64,000 bases of DNA. Source: Monosporascus cannonballus. Its lineage: Eukaryota > Ascomycota > Sordariomycetes > Xylariales. The stretch spans positions 128,899-192,898 of the forward strand of contig QJNS01000035.1 in assembly GCA_004154925.1 (NCBI GenBank), given 5' to 3'. The position numbers were made by a program, and so were the translations under genes. A model generated the notes under the pieces. That model was not told the origin of the DNA and made no database searches. It saw only the letters and a program-made list of their open reading frames with translations. Below are positions 49,367-61,932 of this stretch, piece after piece; position 1 is the first letter of the stretch, and each line of letters starts with the position of its first letter.

Positions 49367-49646
49367 TGAAGTACGGCGAGGTGTTAGACCTATGATCAGG
49401 CTCGGCTAATTAAAAAGCTCGAATTTCGCATATATATTAAGAAGTTCTTTTTCGCCCAAGATTCAACCCCGAGGCATTATTAGTATTATTACCATTTAGC
49501 ATATTTTCCGTCATTTTCAGTTATTAAAGTTTAATACTATCAATATAATCGAATTCAATTTTCATTTTTTCGACAGTCCCATTCCGTATCGTGTTATAAA
49601 ATGGTTACTCGAACTGATTAAAACTAATTCTCCTTATATTAATTTA
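49367..49646 (+). repeat. 5' LTR of element C
   Basis: TGAAGTACGGCGAGG ... TATTAATTTA. First 120 bases nearly unmutated, the last 150 strongly C-to-T/G-to-A mutated against 60663-60943. Followed two bases later by TGGCTGCTAAGG, a possible tRNA primer-binding site. Confidence 0.88.
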
Positions 49647-49735
49647 TTTGGCTGCTAAGGATAAGAAATTGGTTTTAATTAGTTGCCGAGGTAATTCTCG
49701 ATATTTTCGATTAATAGTTAGAAGGAAATAACGTT

Positions 49736-52200
49736 TTGATCAAAAATACGGGTAATCACAATTACGGTTATGGAGATACAAAAACGCATATTACGCCTTA
49801 TAAAATAACGACATTCCGAATAACCGATAACGACGAAACAACTTTAAAATACCATTCATTAAAAAGGGATATTTTAAAATTAAGCATTTACGGGACCTTA
49901 TTCGGAGCCAGATTTGTAGCAGACCGATTTCGGAGGATTATAAGTTTAAAAATGTACAAGTTTAAGGATATAGATTAATTACTTATATTTTAAACCGACG
50001 GCATAATTTAGGATGTAACGTATTTTTTGGAAGTTTTTATTTAATAAGACAAAATTCGAATATTTAGAAATAGGATGATAAATATAAAATTGATTAAAAT
50101 TGAAAATTAACTAATTATAATTAATTAGGATTAATTGCCAAAAATCGACTTATTAGAATTTAGAAACGAAAATACATTACTGGCGACATATATAGGCAAA
50201 GTTCGGATTAATTAATATTGGAATAACGCTGTTATAGTTAACAATATGGATTGGATTACTAACGTAAGCAAAAAAAGAAATAAGGCTGTAAAACTTATAA
50301 TTTCGTTTACGAAAAAAAAGATTCGAAAAAGGATTAATATTTTTTAATATAATTAGAAAAATGGGACCGATTTATTAAATAATATACTTTAAAACATTTT
50401 CGCCTTAATAAATTAGTATTCCGTATGGGTCTTATTTGGAAATATCCTTTAGGATTCGCTAGTATTAATTAATAGGATTATCCTAGCGGTAAAATTAATA
50501 GTGGAAATATTGATCATAAAGTTGGAGACGATTTAATTCGATATTTACCGCCAATAACATGCCAATTAGAAAAAACGGGTTTACTTAGGTAAAAAAAAAA
50601 GGACGATATTTTTATTACGATTGCGAAAAATTCAGAAAATATGGACGAAAGTACCAAGCGCCTTAAATTCCTTTATATTTACGTATACAAATAATAACTT
50701 TGAATTATCAAATTATGTTAATCCCGAATTATCTTTTTCCAATTAGCAAATTTCGTTAGGATTTAGTTAATTTGTTAAAATTCTGTCAAAATTATTAAAG
50801 ATTACGGCATAGTAAAAGTTACTGTTAGCTCTGGAATTCCTTATTATTTAAAGGGATTAAAGTTTATCGTCGAACATTATTAATCGTTACCGATTATCTG
50901 AACTTAAGTACGAAAGCGAAGTTAATACCGAATTACTTTAAATAATCCTATTAATTCTTTAAAGCCGGCCATAGAAGTAATTAAAAAACGGGTACCAGAA
51001 ATACCGGAAAGAATTATTAAAATACCTAAAGGACGATAGGTTTAATTTATTCAGATTTCGTTATAAATTTTTACTAGGTTCGCAATATTTATTTTTAAGA
51101 ATATATTTTTAAAATCCCTTAATTAATATGGATACGGATTTTCGATAAGTATTATGGATAAGTTTATTTCTTTTATAGTATTGCCAAATACGTTTGCTTT
51201 TTTAAATCTCCGTTTTTCTGATATTACGGTTACTAACTGGCTTAAGAAAATTGATAGGTTATATCGAAAGTATAAGCTTACAAAGGCGGAAATAATTAAT
51301 AAGTTACTTTATTAAATAAATAACTTTTTTATTAAAATTCGAATTAAAGTTATTTTTAAGGGTATTATTATTTAGGATAAGGCGGTTAGAAACATTTTAA
51401 AAAACTTTAAATTAACAGATTTAAAATAAGTGCGGATTATTAAGGATTAATTAAAAATATTAATAAAGTAAGTTTAACGTAATATACCTAATTAGGTTTA
51501 TAAGTATTATTTGGAATATATTGTTAAAGTTTGTAATATCGTTTAAAAAGCTAAGGTTAAAGGCAAAATTACAAATAAGGACGAATATACTGAAAGTTTA
51601 TTAAAAGAACTTTTAATAAGTTATTTCGAAGGAATTCTTAATAACTTATCTATAAAGTTCGAAAATTTATATGTAATGTGTTATAATACCGGCGCGATAT
51701 TAATTAAATATTAAGTTTTTAATAAGACGGAGCTAATTAATTATAAAGAGCAAAGGTAATTATTAACTGCGATTTGTTTCGATTTTAGCCAGATAAAAAA
51801 GGTACGATAATAAAATTTTAGACCTATTCAATAAAATAATCCTGGATTTAAGCCTTTTTTATCGGCAAAACGTAATTAGATATTGGAAATTATTAATATC
51901 CTACAGAAATTAAAGATTGCCTAAGTACGATAAATCTAAAATTTTAACGTTTTTAAGAAAAAAATAAAGAATCGTAAAATTATCCGGTTACCGTAATATT
52001 ACGTATTTTTAGAACAAAAACCGCTTTAAGTACAGTATAATGGTATCGATCTATTAATTAATGTAATAAGTTTTTAGCCGGACAATTTTAGCAGAATAGG
52101 AGTTTATTATGGATAAAGTAATTATTAAAGTAATTACCGAAACCGCGGAGGACGATTTAGCAATTTTGAAAAAGGAATTTATTAATTTTGTAGTAAATAA
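49736..52200 (+). pseudogene. Element C gag remnant
   Basis: The open frame 49736-49978 (80 codons) starts 90 bases after the LTR and includes T-T-F-R-I-T-D-N-D and R-F-V-A-D-R-F-R-R. Around 51180-51310 the frame gives L-R-F-S-D-I-T-V-T-N-W-L-K-K-I-D-R-L-Y and K-Y-K-L-T-K-A-E, typical of fungal Gag capsid-like segments. A zinc knuckle was not read. Extensive in-frame stops. Confidence 0.6.
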
Positions 52201-53249
52201 AGATACGTAATATATGTGAATAGGTTGTTTTCGAATATGAAAAAAACCGGTTTAATTTTTCTTAATAATAACTAATATATAATCTTTTTCGAATTTAAAG
52301 TTAATCGATTTAATCTGGGTATAATATAATTCCTGACGATATTCCAAAATTAAACGATTAATAAAAAGATTTATATTTGGAAAAAGATTTGAAAATAAAT
52401 ACATAATTTGTCTAATTGTCCTAATTATTTTAGAAATAAGATAAAATACTATAATTACTAACAGAAAATTTTTAAAGAATTAGGAAAAATCCAGACCCAG
52501 TATTAATTAGGACTTTATCCGTTTTAGTACCCCGGACGTACTTTATTTTACGATAATCCTGAAATCTGACAGACAGGAACCCGTTATTAATCAAAACCGT
52601 ATTATTAAGATTAATATATTCTGTTTTATTGTAAAAGACGGTCGGCTATTTTATAAAGAAGCATTTTTTGTTAATTGGCTTTAGAGCGACTTTATTAAAA
52701 GCAAAGATATTTAATACCATAAAGAAATCCGCGCGTTAAGGGTTGATATAGATAGTTAGCCCTTTATATTTACCAATATTATATTAATTAAATAACCTGG
52801 TAAGAAAAAAGAAAATATCGGTAAATTTATAAAAAGAAATAAGGTCCATAATAATAAATTTATGGAAAACGGACCTTTATTTTTATATGTTAAAATAAAA
52901 GTATAAATAGATTATACTTTTAATTACAGTAAATTAATTAATAAGTAATTGGTAACATATTAGGAAATTAAGATTTCCGAAAATGTAAAAAAATATTCGA
53001 AATTATCAAGTTAGAATTGATTAAGATTTGCCCGGATTCTAGTAAAGTTTTTAAGAATTTTATAGCCGTAAAAACCTTAAAAGTATTAAATCGTAGCAAT
53101 AAGGAAATAATTAAGATAATAAAGGTTAAAGTCCGCGGTTTTGTATTTATTAAACCGTAATAAACGCCTAAAATCCTAATTATAAATATTGGATATAAGC
53201 CGGAAAAATAAAACGAAATTATTATTTTATTTATATAACAATATATTCC

Positions 53250-54340
53250 GACGGAATATATTATTTTATTATTTCGATTTGTTATTAAAGTTAACTTTAG
53301 ATAAAAAATAATTTAATTAATGGTATTCTCGATACCGAAACCGAATTAAATATTATAATCCTATTATACGTTAAGAAATATAAGCTGGCAATACGATAAA
53401 TACGGTTTTTTTATAGGATTTAATTCCCAAAAAAGTACTAAATTCGAAGATGTAATCGAGGCTTTAATTTGGTTAGTTAGTTAATTATTTATTATTTTCC
53501 TTTTTGTTATTGACGACCGCCGCGCAATGTAGCTGTTAATATTAGGACTTAATTTTATGGCGAAATCGAAAATAATATTAAATATAGACCCAAAAATAAT
53601 AAAAGAAATTCTGGAATTTGGTCCGACGAAAATCATTATTTCCTTAATACCGGCAAAGCCAGTTAGCCGTACTATTCGTACGAATAATTAATTTGAAAAA
53701 AGATAGCCGGTAAATTTATAGGCCGTTTTATTGGCGCAAACAGGCTTAATAACGAAAAAATAAATAAATTTATTATAGACATTTATATGTTTTCGATTAG
53801 GGAAACGTTCCTTAATTAGAATTATAAGACGATTTAAGAGGTTATAATGGATAAATTAGACCTTAGAGACAAGACTTTGAGATAGTTTAGTAACGAAAAA
53901 TTGGCATATGCGCTATATGGAATTCTATAGAAAAAAATATGCGACAATATTAGAAGAAAAAAAAAGGTTTAGATTAATATTATGTATAAGCTTAAATAAA
54001 AGAAAATAGTTCCTGTCGATAATGTATTACCCGATAAATCGATACTACCTAGGGACCCAAATTAGAAAACTAAAGAATTCGAAAAAGTTATGCAAACGAT
54101 TAAGGAGTAAAAAAGTATCCTAGATAAACCTGGCATATTATTAGCGGCATTATTTCCCAGGTTTATTTCGACACCTCGCGGGATTTGATTAACCGAAAAA
54201 AAGAGCTAAGGTTTTATTTGATCAGATCGGCGATAGGTTCATTCGTATGGAAAAAGCTTTTTTTAAGAAAATATTATTCCGAAAAGAAGCTGCCTTAAGA
54301 TAAAACTGGCAGAAATATGGTCGAATTAAAAAGATTATCG
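53250..54340 (+). pseudogene. Element C protease and linker remnant
   Basis: At 53332-53352 the plus strand reads D-T-E-T-E-L-N with L-I-N-G-I-L before it, the retroviral-type aspartic protease L-D-T-G-A-E-L-N block with Gly as Glu and Ala as Thr by RIP transitions. The catalytic Asp remains. Between 53990 and 54340 the linker reads V-P-V-D-N-V-L-P-D-K and later L-R-Q-N-type fragments leading into RT. Confidence 0.65.
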
Positions 54341-55600
54341 TACCTTTTTACGAAGTCAAAACTATTCCCCATAATGTATAGTAAATTAAAGATATTATAG
54401 TACTAGTTAGTATAAGGGATAAATTAAACGATATATTGCGAATACGTATCGAGAAAAAAGTATTCGAATAATTGTATGTTGCATATTGGAATACTTGGTT
54501 CCTTATAAAGAAAAAAGATGGCGGTTTGCGATTAATTAATTTTACGACGAAATTAAACGCCGTTATCTTACGGGATGTATTTATGCTAGAAAATTGCAAC
54601 GAATGTTTTGTAAATTTCGTTATGTATTTTTTGATTTTTTTATGAACTTTTTCTTTAGGTATAGTCAGGTTATTTTAATTCTTGCTAATAGAAATATAAT
54701 AACGTTAGTATTAAGAGATTAAGGATACGATACGATAATGCTAAGATCTTTTCCAGAATTCGACGGTTCGTTTTCGAATATATTATTAATATAAATGAAA
54801 CCCTTTTTAATTATAAGCTCGTCGGAATTACGATTAGCATATAGAAATCCTAGTAGTACTGCGAATTTGCGGTTATAGTCGGATTTTTTTGCAGTGCGAA
54901 TAGTCGTCGACCTGATATAGCCAAAATGGTGAAAACTCTGGAAATTCGTCCTTATAAAAACGTATTGAAGGTTAAAGCTTTTTTAGGGATTATCGTTTAT
55001 TATCGGATATTTATTATGTATTATATTATTAAGGCGAAATTTCTTACTTATTTACTCCGTAAAAATAAGGTTTTTATTTAAGGTCTTGATTAGAAATAGA
55101 TTATAGAGATATTTAAAAAGGAATTTACCACGATTTTAACCCTCATTATTATTAATTATAACCTCGAAACAAAAGAAATTATTGTAAGGACGGATTCGTA
55201 CGAACGAGGTTTCGGAGGAACGCTAGGCCAGGTAATTAATGGCGTAAAGTACTCGGCGCGTTACAAAAATAATACTTAAAAAGAAGCCGAATTAAGTTAT
55301 GATATTATTAAGTTGAAATATCGAACTATTTTTAAAATTTTAAGGCGATTTCGGAATTATATTTATGGAATTCGGTTTATGCTGCAAATTGATATTAAGG
55401 TAGTAGTTGTATAAATTAATAATTTTATAAGCTTAGTACCCGGTGCTTTATTAATTTGTTGAATTATATTGATTAACTTTTTCGATTTCGAAATTAAATA
55501 TATTCCTGGCAAAAACAACACGGCCGTTAATCGATTACCGAAAACATTAACCGGGCCTTTTAACGAGCTGGATAATTAATGGGAAGGAGAAATCGATAAC
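54340..55600 (+). pseudogene. Element C reverse transcriptase-RNase H remnant with apparent internal deletion
   Basis: RT entry: Y-V-A-Y-W-N-T-W-F-L-I-K-K-K-D-G-G-L-R-L and T-K-L-N-A-V-I-L-R-D. After about 54600 the frame moves within roughly 50 codons to I-R-R-F-V-F-E-Y-I, although family members (from memory) have some 130 codons there; the catalytic region shows only K-Y-N-N-V-S-I-K, so part of the palm seems lost. Then G-I-T-I-S-I, R-R-P-D-I-A-K-M, A-F-L-G-I-I-V-Y-Y. RNase H: R-T-D-S-Y-E-R-G-F-G-G, K-E-A-E-L-S-Y-D, Q-I-D-I-K and P-G-K-N-N-T-A-V-N (last Asp as Asn). Confidence 0.82.
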
Positions 55601-55929
55601 TTTATTAATATTTAATTAAACGTTATTTGGTTGAATTTTATAACCGAAATAACTTAAGTAAAAAGGAAAGAATTTTTAATTAAGATTTGATTTAAATAGT
55701 CGTAAAAATACGCAAGATTTTTGATAATATTAAAACTTCTTAATCGATTATCGGAGATAACGATAAAAAAGCGAACAATTTTTAAAAACGAAACCTTAAG
55801 ATATTTTGTTTAAAATAGTATTTTATAGCGCAAAACGAAAAAACAATATAATAGTCGTAAAGTTATCGATAGCAAATAAAAACGCCTAATAATAATTAGA
55901 TAATATTACGAAGATTGCGGTTATAAAGG

Positions 55930-56630
55930 ACGGGATACGACCTATCGACGTATAGCTGTTTCATATTATTAGCGTAATATGTATAAATATGTATAGGAGG
56001 TAATCCTTGCCTGTATTTTATGTCAAAAAGCTGTTGATCGACGTTTCGAAAAAAGCTATAGCTTTTTAAATCCTTTAGATATTATAGTTATCTGGGTTAT
56101 TAATGTTTAATTTATGCCAAACAACGACGGGTATAAGGCGATTATCGAAGCCCGATATAAATTATCCGGATATTTCGAATTTAAAGCCTTACGTACGGTT
56201 ATTTTTATAGTGATCAAAAACTTCCTAGACAAATATATTTTTTACCGATACGGAATTCCGGTTAAAATCAAAATTGATAAAGGTTTTAAAAATAAAGAAA
56301 AAGTTATTAACATTTGCGAAATATTTAGGATTAAGCAAAAGTTGGAGTTATATACGTTATTTGGCGGCAGGGATTAATCGAAAAAAGTTATATCCCGATC
56401 GTTAAAAGATTAATAAAAGCGGTAAATAGTACGGGTAAAAAATAGGATAAATTTTTGCTTAAGATAATATTTGCGGATAATATTATTATGAAGAATTACG
56501 GTTATAACCTTGATAAGTTATTATACGGCCAAAAGGCGTTTTCGTTGATCGAAATTATAATACCGATATGGAAAATTATAATATAAAATTTTAATATATT
56601 AAAAGGAAATTTGATTATATAACGAATTAA
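55930..56630 (+). pseudogene. Element C integrase remnant
   Basis: Zinc-binding end near 55930-56020: G-R-D-T-T-Y-R-R-I, N-M-Y-K-Y-V, L-A-C-I-L-C. Core: M-P-N-N-D-G-Y-K-A-I-I-E-A-R (open frame 56114-56377), L-S-G-Y-F-E-F-K-A-L-R, R-Y-G-I-P-V-K-I-K-I-D-K-G. The end has Y-G-Y-N-L-D-K-L-L-Y-G-Q-K and I-E-I-I-I-P-I-W. The Asp of the I-D-K-G block is kept. Stops outside the open frame make it non-functional. Confidence 0.82.
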
Positions 56631-56639
56631 GTTATTAAA

Positions 56640-59600
56640 ACGTAAAACCAATAACGTTACCAAAGTAATTAAGGTAATCATTATACAATGCCGTAAAGCT
56701 AATAAATTTGTTAATTAAAAAAATAAAAATAAAATAAGAATTCGGTTTTGAAAAGTTAATAACTTAATATCGCTTTATAATATATTACGATATATTAATA
56801 TATTTATAAGAAGAAAATGGAAATACGGATAAATAAAATTATATTTAATTAATACTTTAATTAGTTAAAGTATTTACTATTTCAAAAAATTAATAAAATA
56901 TTATTACGGAAAATTGTTTTTCTTAATAAATTAAAGTAATTTATTAAGAATAAAAAAAGATGTTAAAAACCGGTTCATTTATAAGAAAATAATTAGGTAA
57001 AATTATTACTTAACGAACTCGATCCGTTATACAATATTACGAACGAAACGTTAAACAGTATAAAGATTAAGTTACTGAAAAATTAATAATTTAAAATTAT
57101 AAAATTTATTAAAATAAATATTTAAATTTAAATATTAAATGGACGATTTAAAGGTTATATAATTATAAGTAATAATAATATATACGAAAATTAATTAATC
57201 GAACGAGAAAAGAGAATTATTGCGACTTTCAGCAAAGTATTAATATATAGAAAAAAATGCTAATTTATGTTTTTATCAAACTTTAAAACCGTTAAAATGT
57301 CAAGGTAACGATTTACCCAAATCTTTATAATATTGCGAACTTTAATTATATAACAGGGATCGGTAAACCTTTTTTTAGTTAAACGTTAAAAAGAACCGCC
57401 ATTAAATTCGTAAAAAACCTTATAATTCAATTTATAAATATATCATTTAATTTGCAGTCTTGTTGTAAAATACGTTCGGAAATCCTTAAATTAATTATTC
57501 CTAAATATATAATTATGTTTATCGATTAATCTGATATAATTATTATAGATATTTTCCGCAAAAATAAAAAGCGATATATATCTGAAAAATAAAAATATTT
57601 CGCAATTTTTAGGCGATTTAAAAAAGTAATAACATTTTTTATAAAGTTCGTAAAATACCAAATTAGGTATTTTAAAAGCTTAAATAAATAGCTTATTTAC
57701 GTATCGAAAATTCTTAATAAGATATATTATAAGTTAACCTAAAGGACCGGCGCAAGTAATTTCGATAAATACGGTTTTTATCCCGGGCTTACTTTGGAAA
57801 GCAGCATTTTGGTAATCGGCGACTGGGCGTTAACAATTTCCCAAAAATTGGCACCGGTAATTCGTTATTTCAGAAACCGATTAACAGCGGAACCGGAAAT
57901 AAACGAAATAGATATTGCTTTAAGTATTTATTATTAATCAAAATAAAATAAATTACGATAAAAAGATAACTTACTTCGAAATATTTAGAAATAATATAAA
58001 CAATAACCGCGTTATTATTCCAAATATTAAAAAAGATATTAACGGGAATTTGATTTATTAATATTAATAAATGGACCAGGGAATCGGTTAATAATTTTTA
58101 AACTAGAAGGAATTGATAAATCTAAAAATAACGAAAATTCTTTAATATTAATATTAGGTATTAACGTTATTAATCGGTAATTCCCAAAGAACTGCTCGAC
58201 GGTACTTAAAATTGAAAAGATTGCCGAATTATTTTCGATATATTGCTATATTTTCTTTTTAAAATTATAAGGTTAAAACAGAAATAAATTATTTATAATT
58301 GGAATTTTTAAAAAAAATAATTATTACCTTTAATAATATTGCGGAATTAATAGCCAAAAAAAGGATGCAATTCGGGTATAAAAGTCTAACGATATATGGG
58401 AATTTGGCTTTTACGAATATCGAAAAAATTAACCAGAAACTCGCTATTACGTTAAAGCTAAAAAAGTCAAAAACTTATTTATCTTTGCAAATGGAAAATT
58501 TAGCAAATATAAAATACTTTAAGGCTTTAAAAACGCAATAACAATATGTCGAAAAACGATTAAAATCTTGGAAATTTTGATTATATCGAACTTAACCGTT
58601 CCTAATAATATCGGGAACATTATTCTTAATTAACGGATAGCTTATTTGCTTAATCAATTTTTTAGAATCCGTATTAATACGGGAATCTTAACGCTTAAAA
58701 GGTTTTAACGGTCTAGAAATGCCTATAATAAACCAATTAAACGTACTAAATAAAAAGAATTATATATAAATATAAATAACGATATATATAAATAAAAAAT
58801 AAATATTGTTAATAAAAAATAGAGGATTACGGAAATTAAAGCGTAAAAAAATGCAAAAATAATAATACCTACGGGCAATTAACCGGAAACAATAATAACG
58901 TACGGTACCTTCTTTAATTACATTAAATAAAAATTTCTTGGAATTTTTTCAGCGTACTAGAATTTCTTTTAAACAATAAATTAAAAACAATAAATATCGA
59001 TTAATTGCTATTATTTTTTATTATCGCTATTAAATATTTTCTAATACCATATTACTTTTATAATTTATTAACTATATCCCATATTTGTTTACCTGTATTA
59101 CGATGTTTTATTTATTATACACCCGGATCCTATTTTATATATTATAATATTAACGTTGTGTAAAAAACAATCTAAATAACCGGCTTAAATTAATTTTTGA
59201 ACCTCACCCCAACAAAATGAATTAATTTAGGTTTAATAAATTAAATAAAATTACAAATATTAAGGTTTTAAATATGTCAGAATTTAAGAAAATACTAAAA
59301 AGGTTATACGGCGACACTTTAATTTATATTCTTATATTTCGTCTTAATCGAAAAATTAATTTTGATCGATTAATATCCATTACTTTATATAATTAAGACA
59401 GAAATCGCCTTTAAGATTATTTTGGAATATTACCAGATTTCGAAAATAATCCGGACTTATAGCATACTATTGTAATTACACCATTTTAAAAAACCATTAT
59501 ACTTATTACTGACGAAAAATACCTCCGATTAAAAAATATTACGGTATTAATATACGCATTTTCGCGTGGGGTTATAAAAAATAAGCTGGTATATATTTTC

Positions 59601-60662
59601 GAAACCGTTTATTTAATTATCCAAAAATAGTATATGCTATTAAATAAAAAAACAAAAATTATCATCCGCGATTTAAATTTTAATTACGTTTAAACGATAA
59701 CTTACGAATTTATTCGTATTAATAAAATTAAGGGATATAAATATTAGGTTAATTTTTTGCATATCCGATTAAAATGTACCTTTATAATATTTAATAATAC
59801 TCTTTTAAACGATCGAATTAAGAAAATATTAAGATTTTATTGACAAAAATAAAATTAAATTAATTTTAATAATTTACCTATATATATTAATAAAATTAAA
59901 ACTCCTAAATAATATTTTTGTTGGATATATGGCATTTAGATAACTTACTTATTTTATGTTATTATACGGAAACCTCGTTTATAAGGAACAAAAAAACTGA
60001 TTTCAAATAAAAAACAATAATTAATTAAAAAGATAAAATAAAAAATTAGGGCGTACCTGGGTTTACATAATAAACATCAGAACGAAAACGTATTTAAAGG
60101 ATTTTGGCCTAATAAACGGCTATTACTTATTTTTAAAAACCTCTCGGATTTTCCTTTATTTTTCGACTAAGATATTTGCATACCTTATTAACCCCGAAAT
60201 GGCCTTACGTTAACGCGTAAATTACATGGTAATATCAAGGCAAAATATATATTTCGCCTGCTAATTAATAATTAGCGTACCCGAGCTATGCTGGCAGAAA
60301 CTTACAAAACCCCGTATTAATAGGTAGGAGATATATATCAGACAGCTGGGAAACGACTAGAACCCTATTTCGTCCCAGGATGGCCAGATTAAAAAAAGTA
60401 TAAGGAATTAATTAGCGATTAACAATTGGAAAATAAAGTACAGAAAAATAGGGAAAAAACTTTCTAACGCGAAAAATTAATTAAAAAATAAGGTCGAAAT
60501 CCTGAATTAAAAATATTAATTAAAAATATTAAAAAATGCATTACGTCAAAGAAGAAAAGATTGATTAATAAAGACATAAATACAGTATACTTGTTATGGC
60601 GTTAGGTTATTATTATTTTTCACGATAAAACGGGAACGTTTTTCATCGTAAGAAAAAAGGCT
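56640..60662 (+). pseudogene. Element C region behind integrase, with unassigned plus-strand frames
   Basis: About 4 kb. Plus-strand frames that stay open when mutated CAA/CAG codons are allowed: 57740-57935 (P-G-L-T-L-E-S-S-I-L-V-I-G-D-W-A-L), 58299-58541 (80 codons, lysine-rich, K-I-N-Q-K-L-A-I-T-L-K-L-K-K), and about 60130-60600 (A-Y-L-I-N-P-E-M-A-L-R, then a Lys/Gln-rich tail). No domain recognised. They could be a captured gene, an envelope-like or accessory frame, or remains of another decayed insertion without visible ends. Confidence 0.4.
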
Positions 60663-60943
60663 TAAAGTAAGGCGGGATGTTATATCTATAATCAGGTTCG
60701 GTTGATTAAAAAGCCCGAATTTCGCATGTATATTAAGAAGTTCTTTTTCGCTATAGGTTCAACCCCAAAATATTATCAGCATCATTACTACTTAGCATGT
60801 TTTTCGTCATTTTCAGTTATCAAGGTTCAACACTATCAATACAATCGGATTCAGTTCTTTATTTTTTCGACAGTCCCATTCCGTACCGTAACATAAAATG
60901 GTTACCTGCACTGATCAAAACCAATTCTCCCTACATCAATTCA
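60663..60943 (+). repeat. 3' LTR of element C
   Basis: TAAAGTAAGGCGGGA ... ACATCAATTCA followed by ATAC. The inner first part is RIP-mutated, the outer last 150 bases keep CA dinucleotides, mirroring the 5' LTR. Confidence 0.88.
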
Positions 60944-61140
60944 ATACTCAAATTATTTCCGATTAATTTCGTAATAATTAATATCGTTTTTTTATTTCAT
61001 TATATTATTTTTTAAATTTAATTAATTTATAGAAATATTATATAGTTGTAAATTACATTACGTATTTCGATAAATATAATTTAAATATACTTTATATTTA
61101 TTAATAATTAATAATTTTATTTTATATATATAAAATTTAT

Positions 61141-61270
61141 TATAAGACAATAGGCCACGAAATGTTTTTTACTTAAGTATGAACAAGAATTTATAACGTA
61201 TCTAGTATTAGAACTGTTAATCTTTTATTTATATCGCGGAATAGATAATTTTCTTCTTATTTTCTTATAT
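61141..61270. repeat. Direct repeat M, left copy
   Basis: Shares with 61722-61848 the ordered blocks TATAAGA, CGTTTTTTAC-like ATGTTTTTTAC, AAGTATGAACAAGAA / AAGTGTAAATAAAAA, TAACGTAYYTAG, TGTTAAT and TTTTATTTTCTTATATT-like ends. Could be the LTRs of a tiny element of about 700 bp, but no TG/CA ends or duplication are clear. Confidence 0.45.
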
Positions 61271-61721
61271 TATTCCAATGTTATTTGAGTGTTTCGGCTT
61301 GCTAATCGCAATTCTAGATTAGACTTTTATTTCGATATAAAATCCGAAAAATATTAAAATCTTTTTATAAATTGTCTAAACGAGGCTTTTATCAATTTCA
61401 TTAAATAAAAAATTCTAGCTCTATATATTAATAGATTATTAATTAGTTACTGTTAAATTTAAACGTTACTAATTCAAAATAAAATGGTTTTTATATGAGC
61501 AGCAATTATTAAAAAATCGATATTAAGTCAGCAACAATTTAACGTTTGAATAACTTAATTTGAATTTTGATTATTTTAAAGAATTTAACGTATTTAAACT
61601 AATAAATCTGTTATATATATTATTTAAAAATTGTTTATATAAAACACTGAAAAATAGTAAATAAAAGTAAAATTATTATTTACTAAGAATTGAAAATAAA
61701 TTTGTTAAAAAGAAGAAATAA

Positions 61722-61848
61722 TATAAGAAAAGAAACTTCGACACGTTTTTTACGTAAGTGTAAATAAAAACTTTTAACGTACTTAGCGTTGAAAATGTTA
61801 ATTCTTTAGTTATATAAAAAAGTAGCTACTTTTTTTATTTTCTTATAT
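61722..61848. repeat. Direct repeat M, right copy
   Basis: Partner of 61141-61270, same orientation, diverged by transitions and small indels. Confidence 0.45.
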
Positions 61849-61932
61849 TTGCTTTTTTAATTAAAATTCATATATAAATAAAAAATTCTTTTATCGTTTT
61901 AAAATTACAAAGTTTTAATGAATAAATTTATT

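Larger units (their letters stand above)
49367..60943 (+). mobile_element. Ty3/gypsy LTR retrotransposon C, very long (11.6 kb), RIP-dead
   Basis: LTRs of 280/281 bp (49367-49646 and 60663-60943), consensus TGAAGTACGG ... ATCAATTCA, with a 4-bp duplication ATAC (49363-49366 and 60944-60947). Plus-strand order: Gag-like frame from 49736, protease block near 53332, RT with K-K-K-D-G-G-L-R-L-I-N, RNase H, integrase. About 4 kb between integrase and the 3' LTR is unusual for gypsy. It belongs to a widespread fungal gypsy group whose RT has the F-V-D-D-I-G-V-K-G region (recognised from memory). LTR outer parts are spared by RIP, inner parts mutated. Confidence 0.88.
60948..61932. other. AT-rich spacer with a diverged direct repeat
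   Basis: No gene recognised. Holds two related segments, 61141-61270 and 61722-61848 (see entries). TA-rich elsewhere. Confidence 0.5.

Noticed and set aside
54348..54599. Minus-strand open frame in element C
   Set aside because: It lies exactly over the plus-strand RT block and is explained as its shadow.
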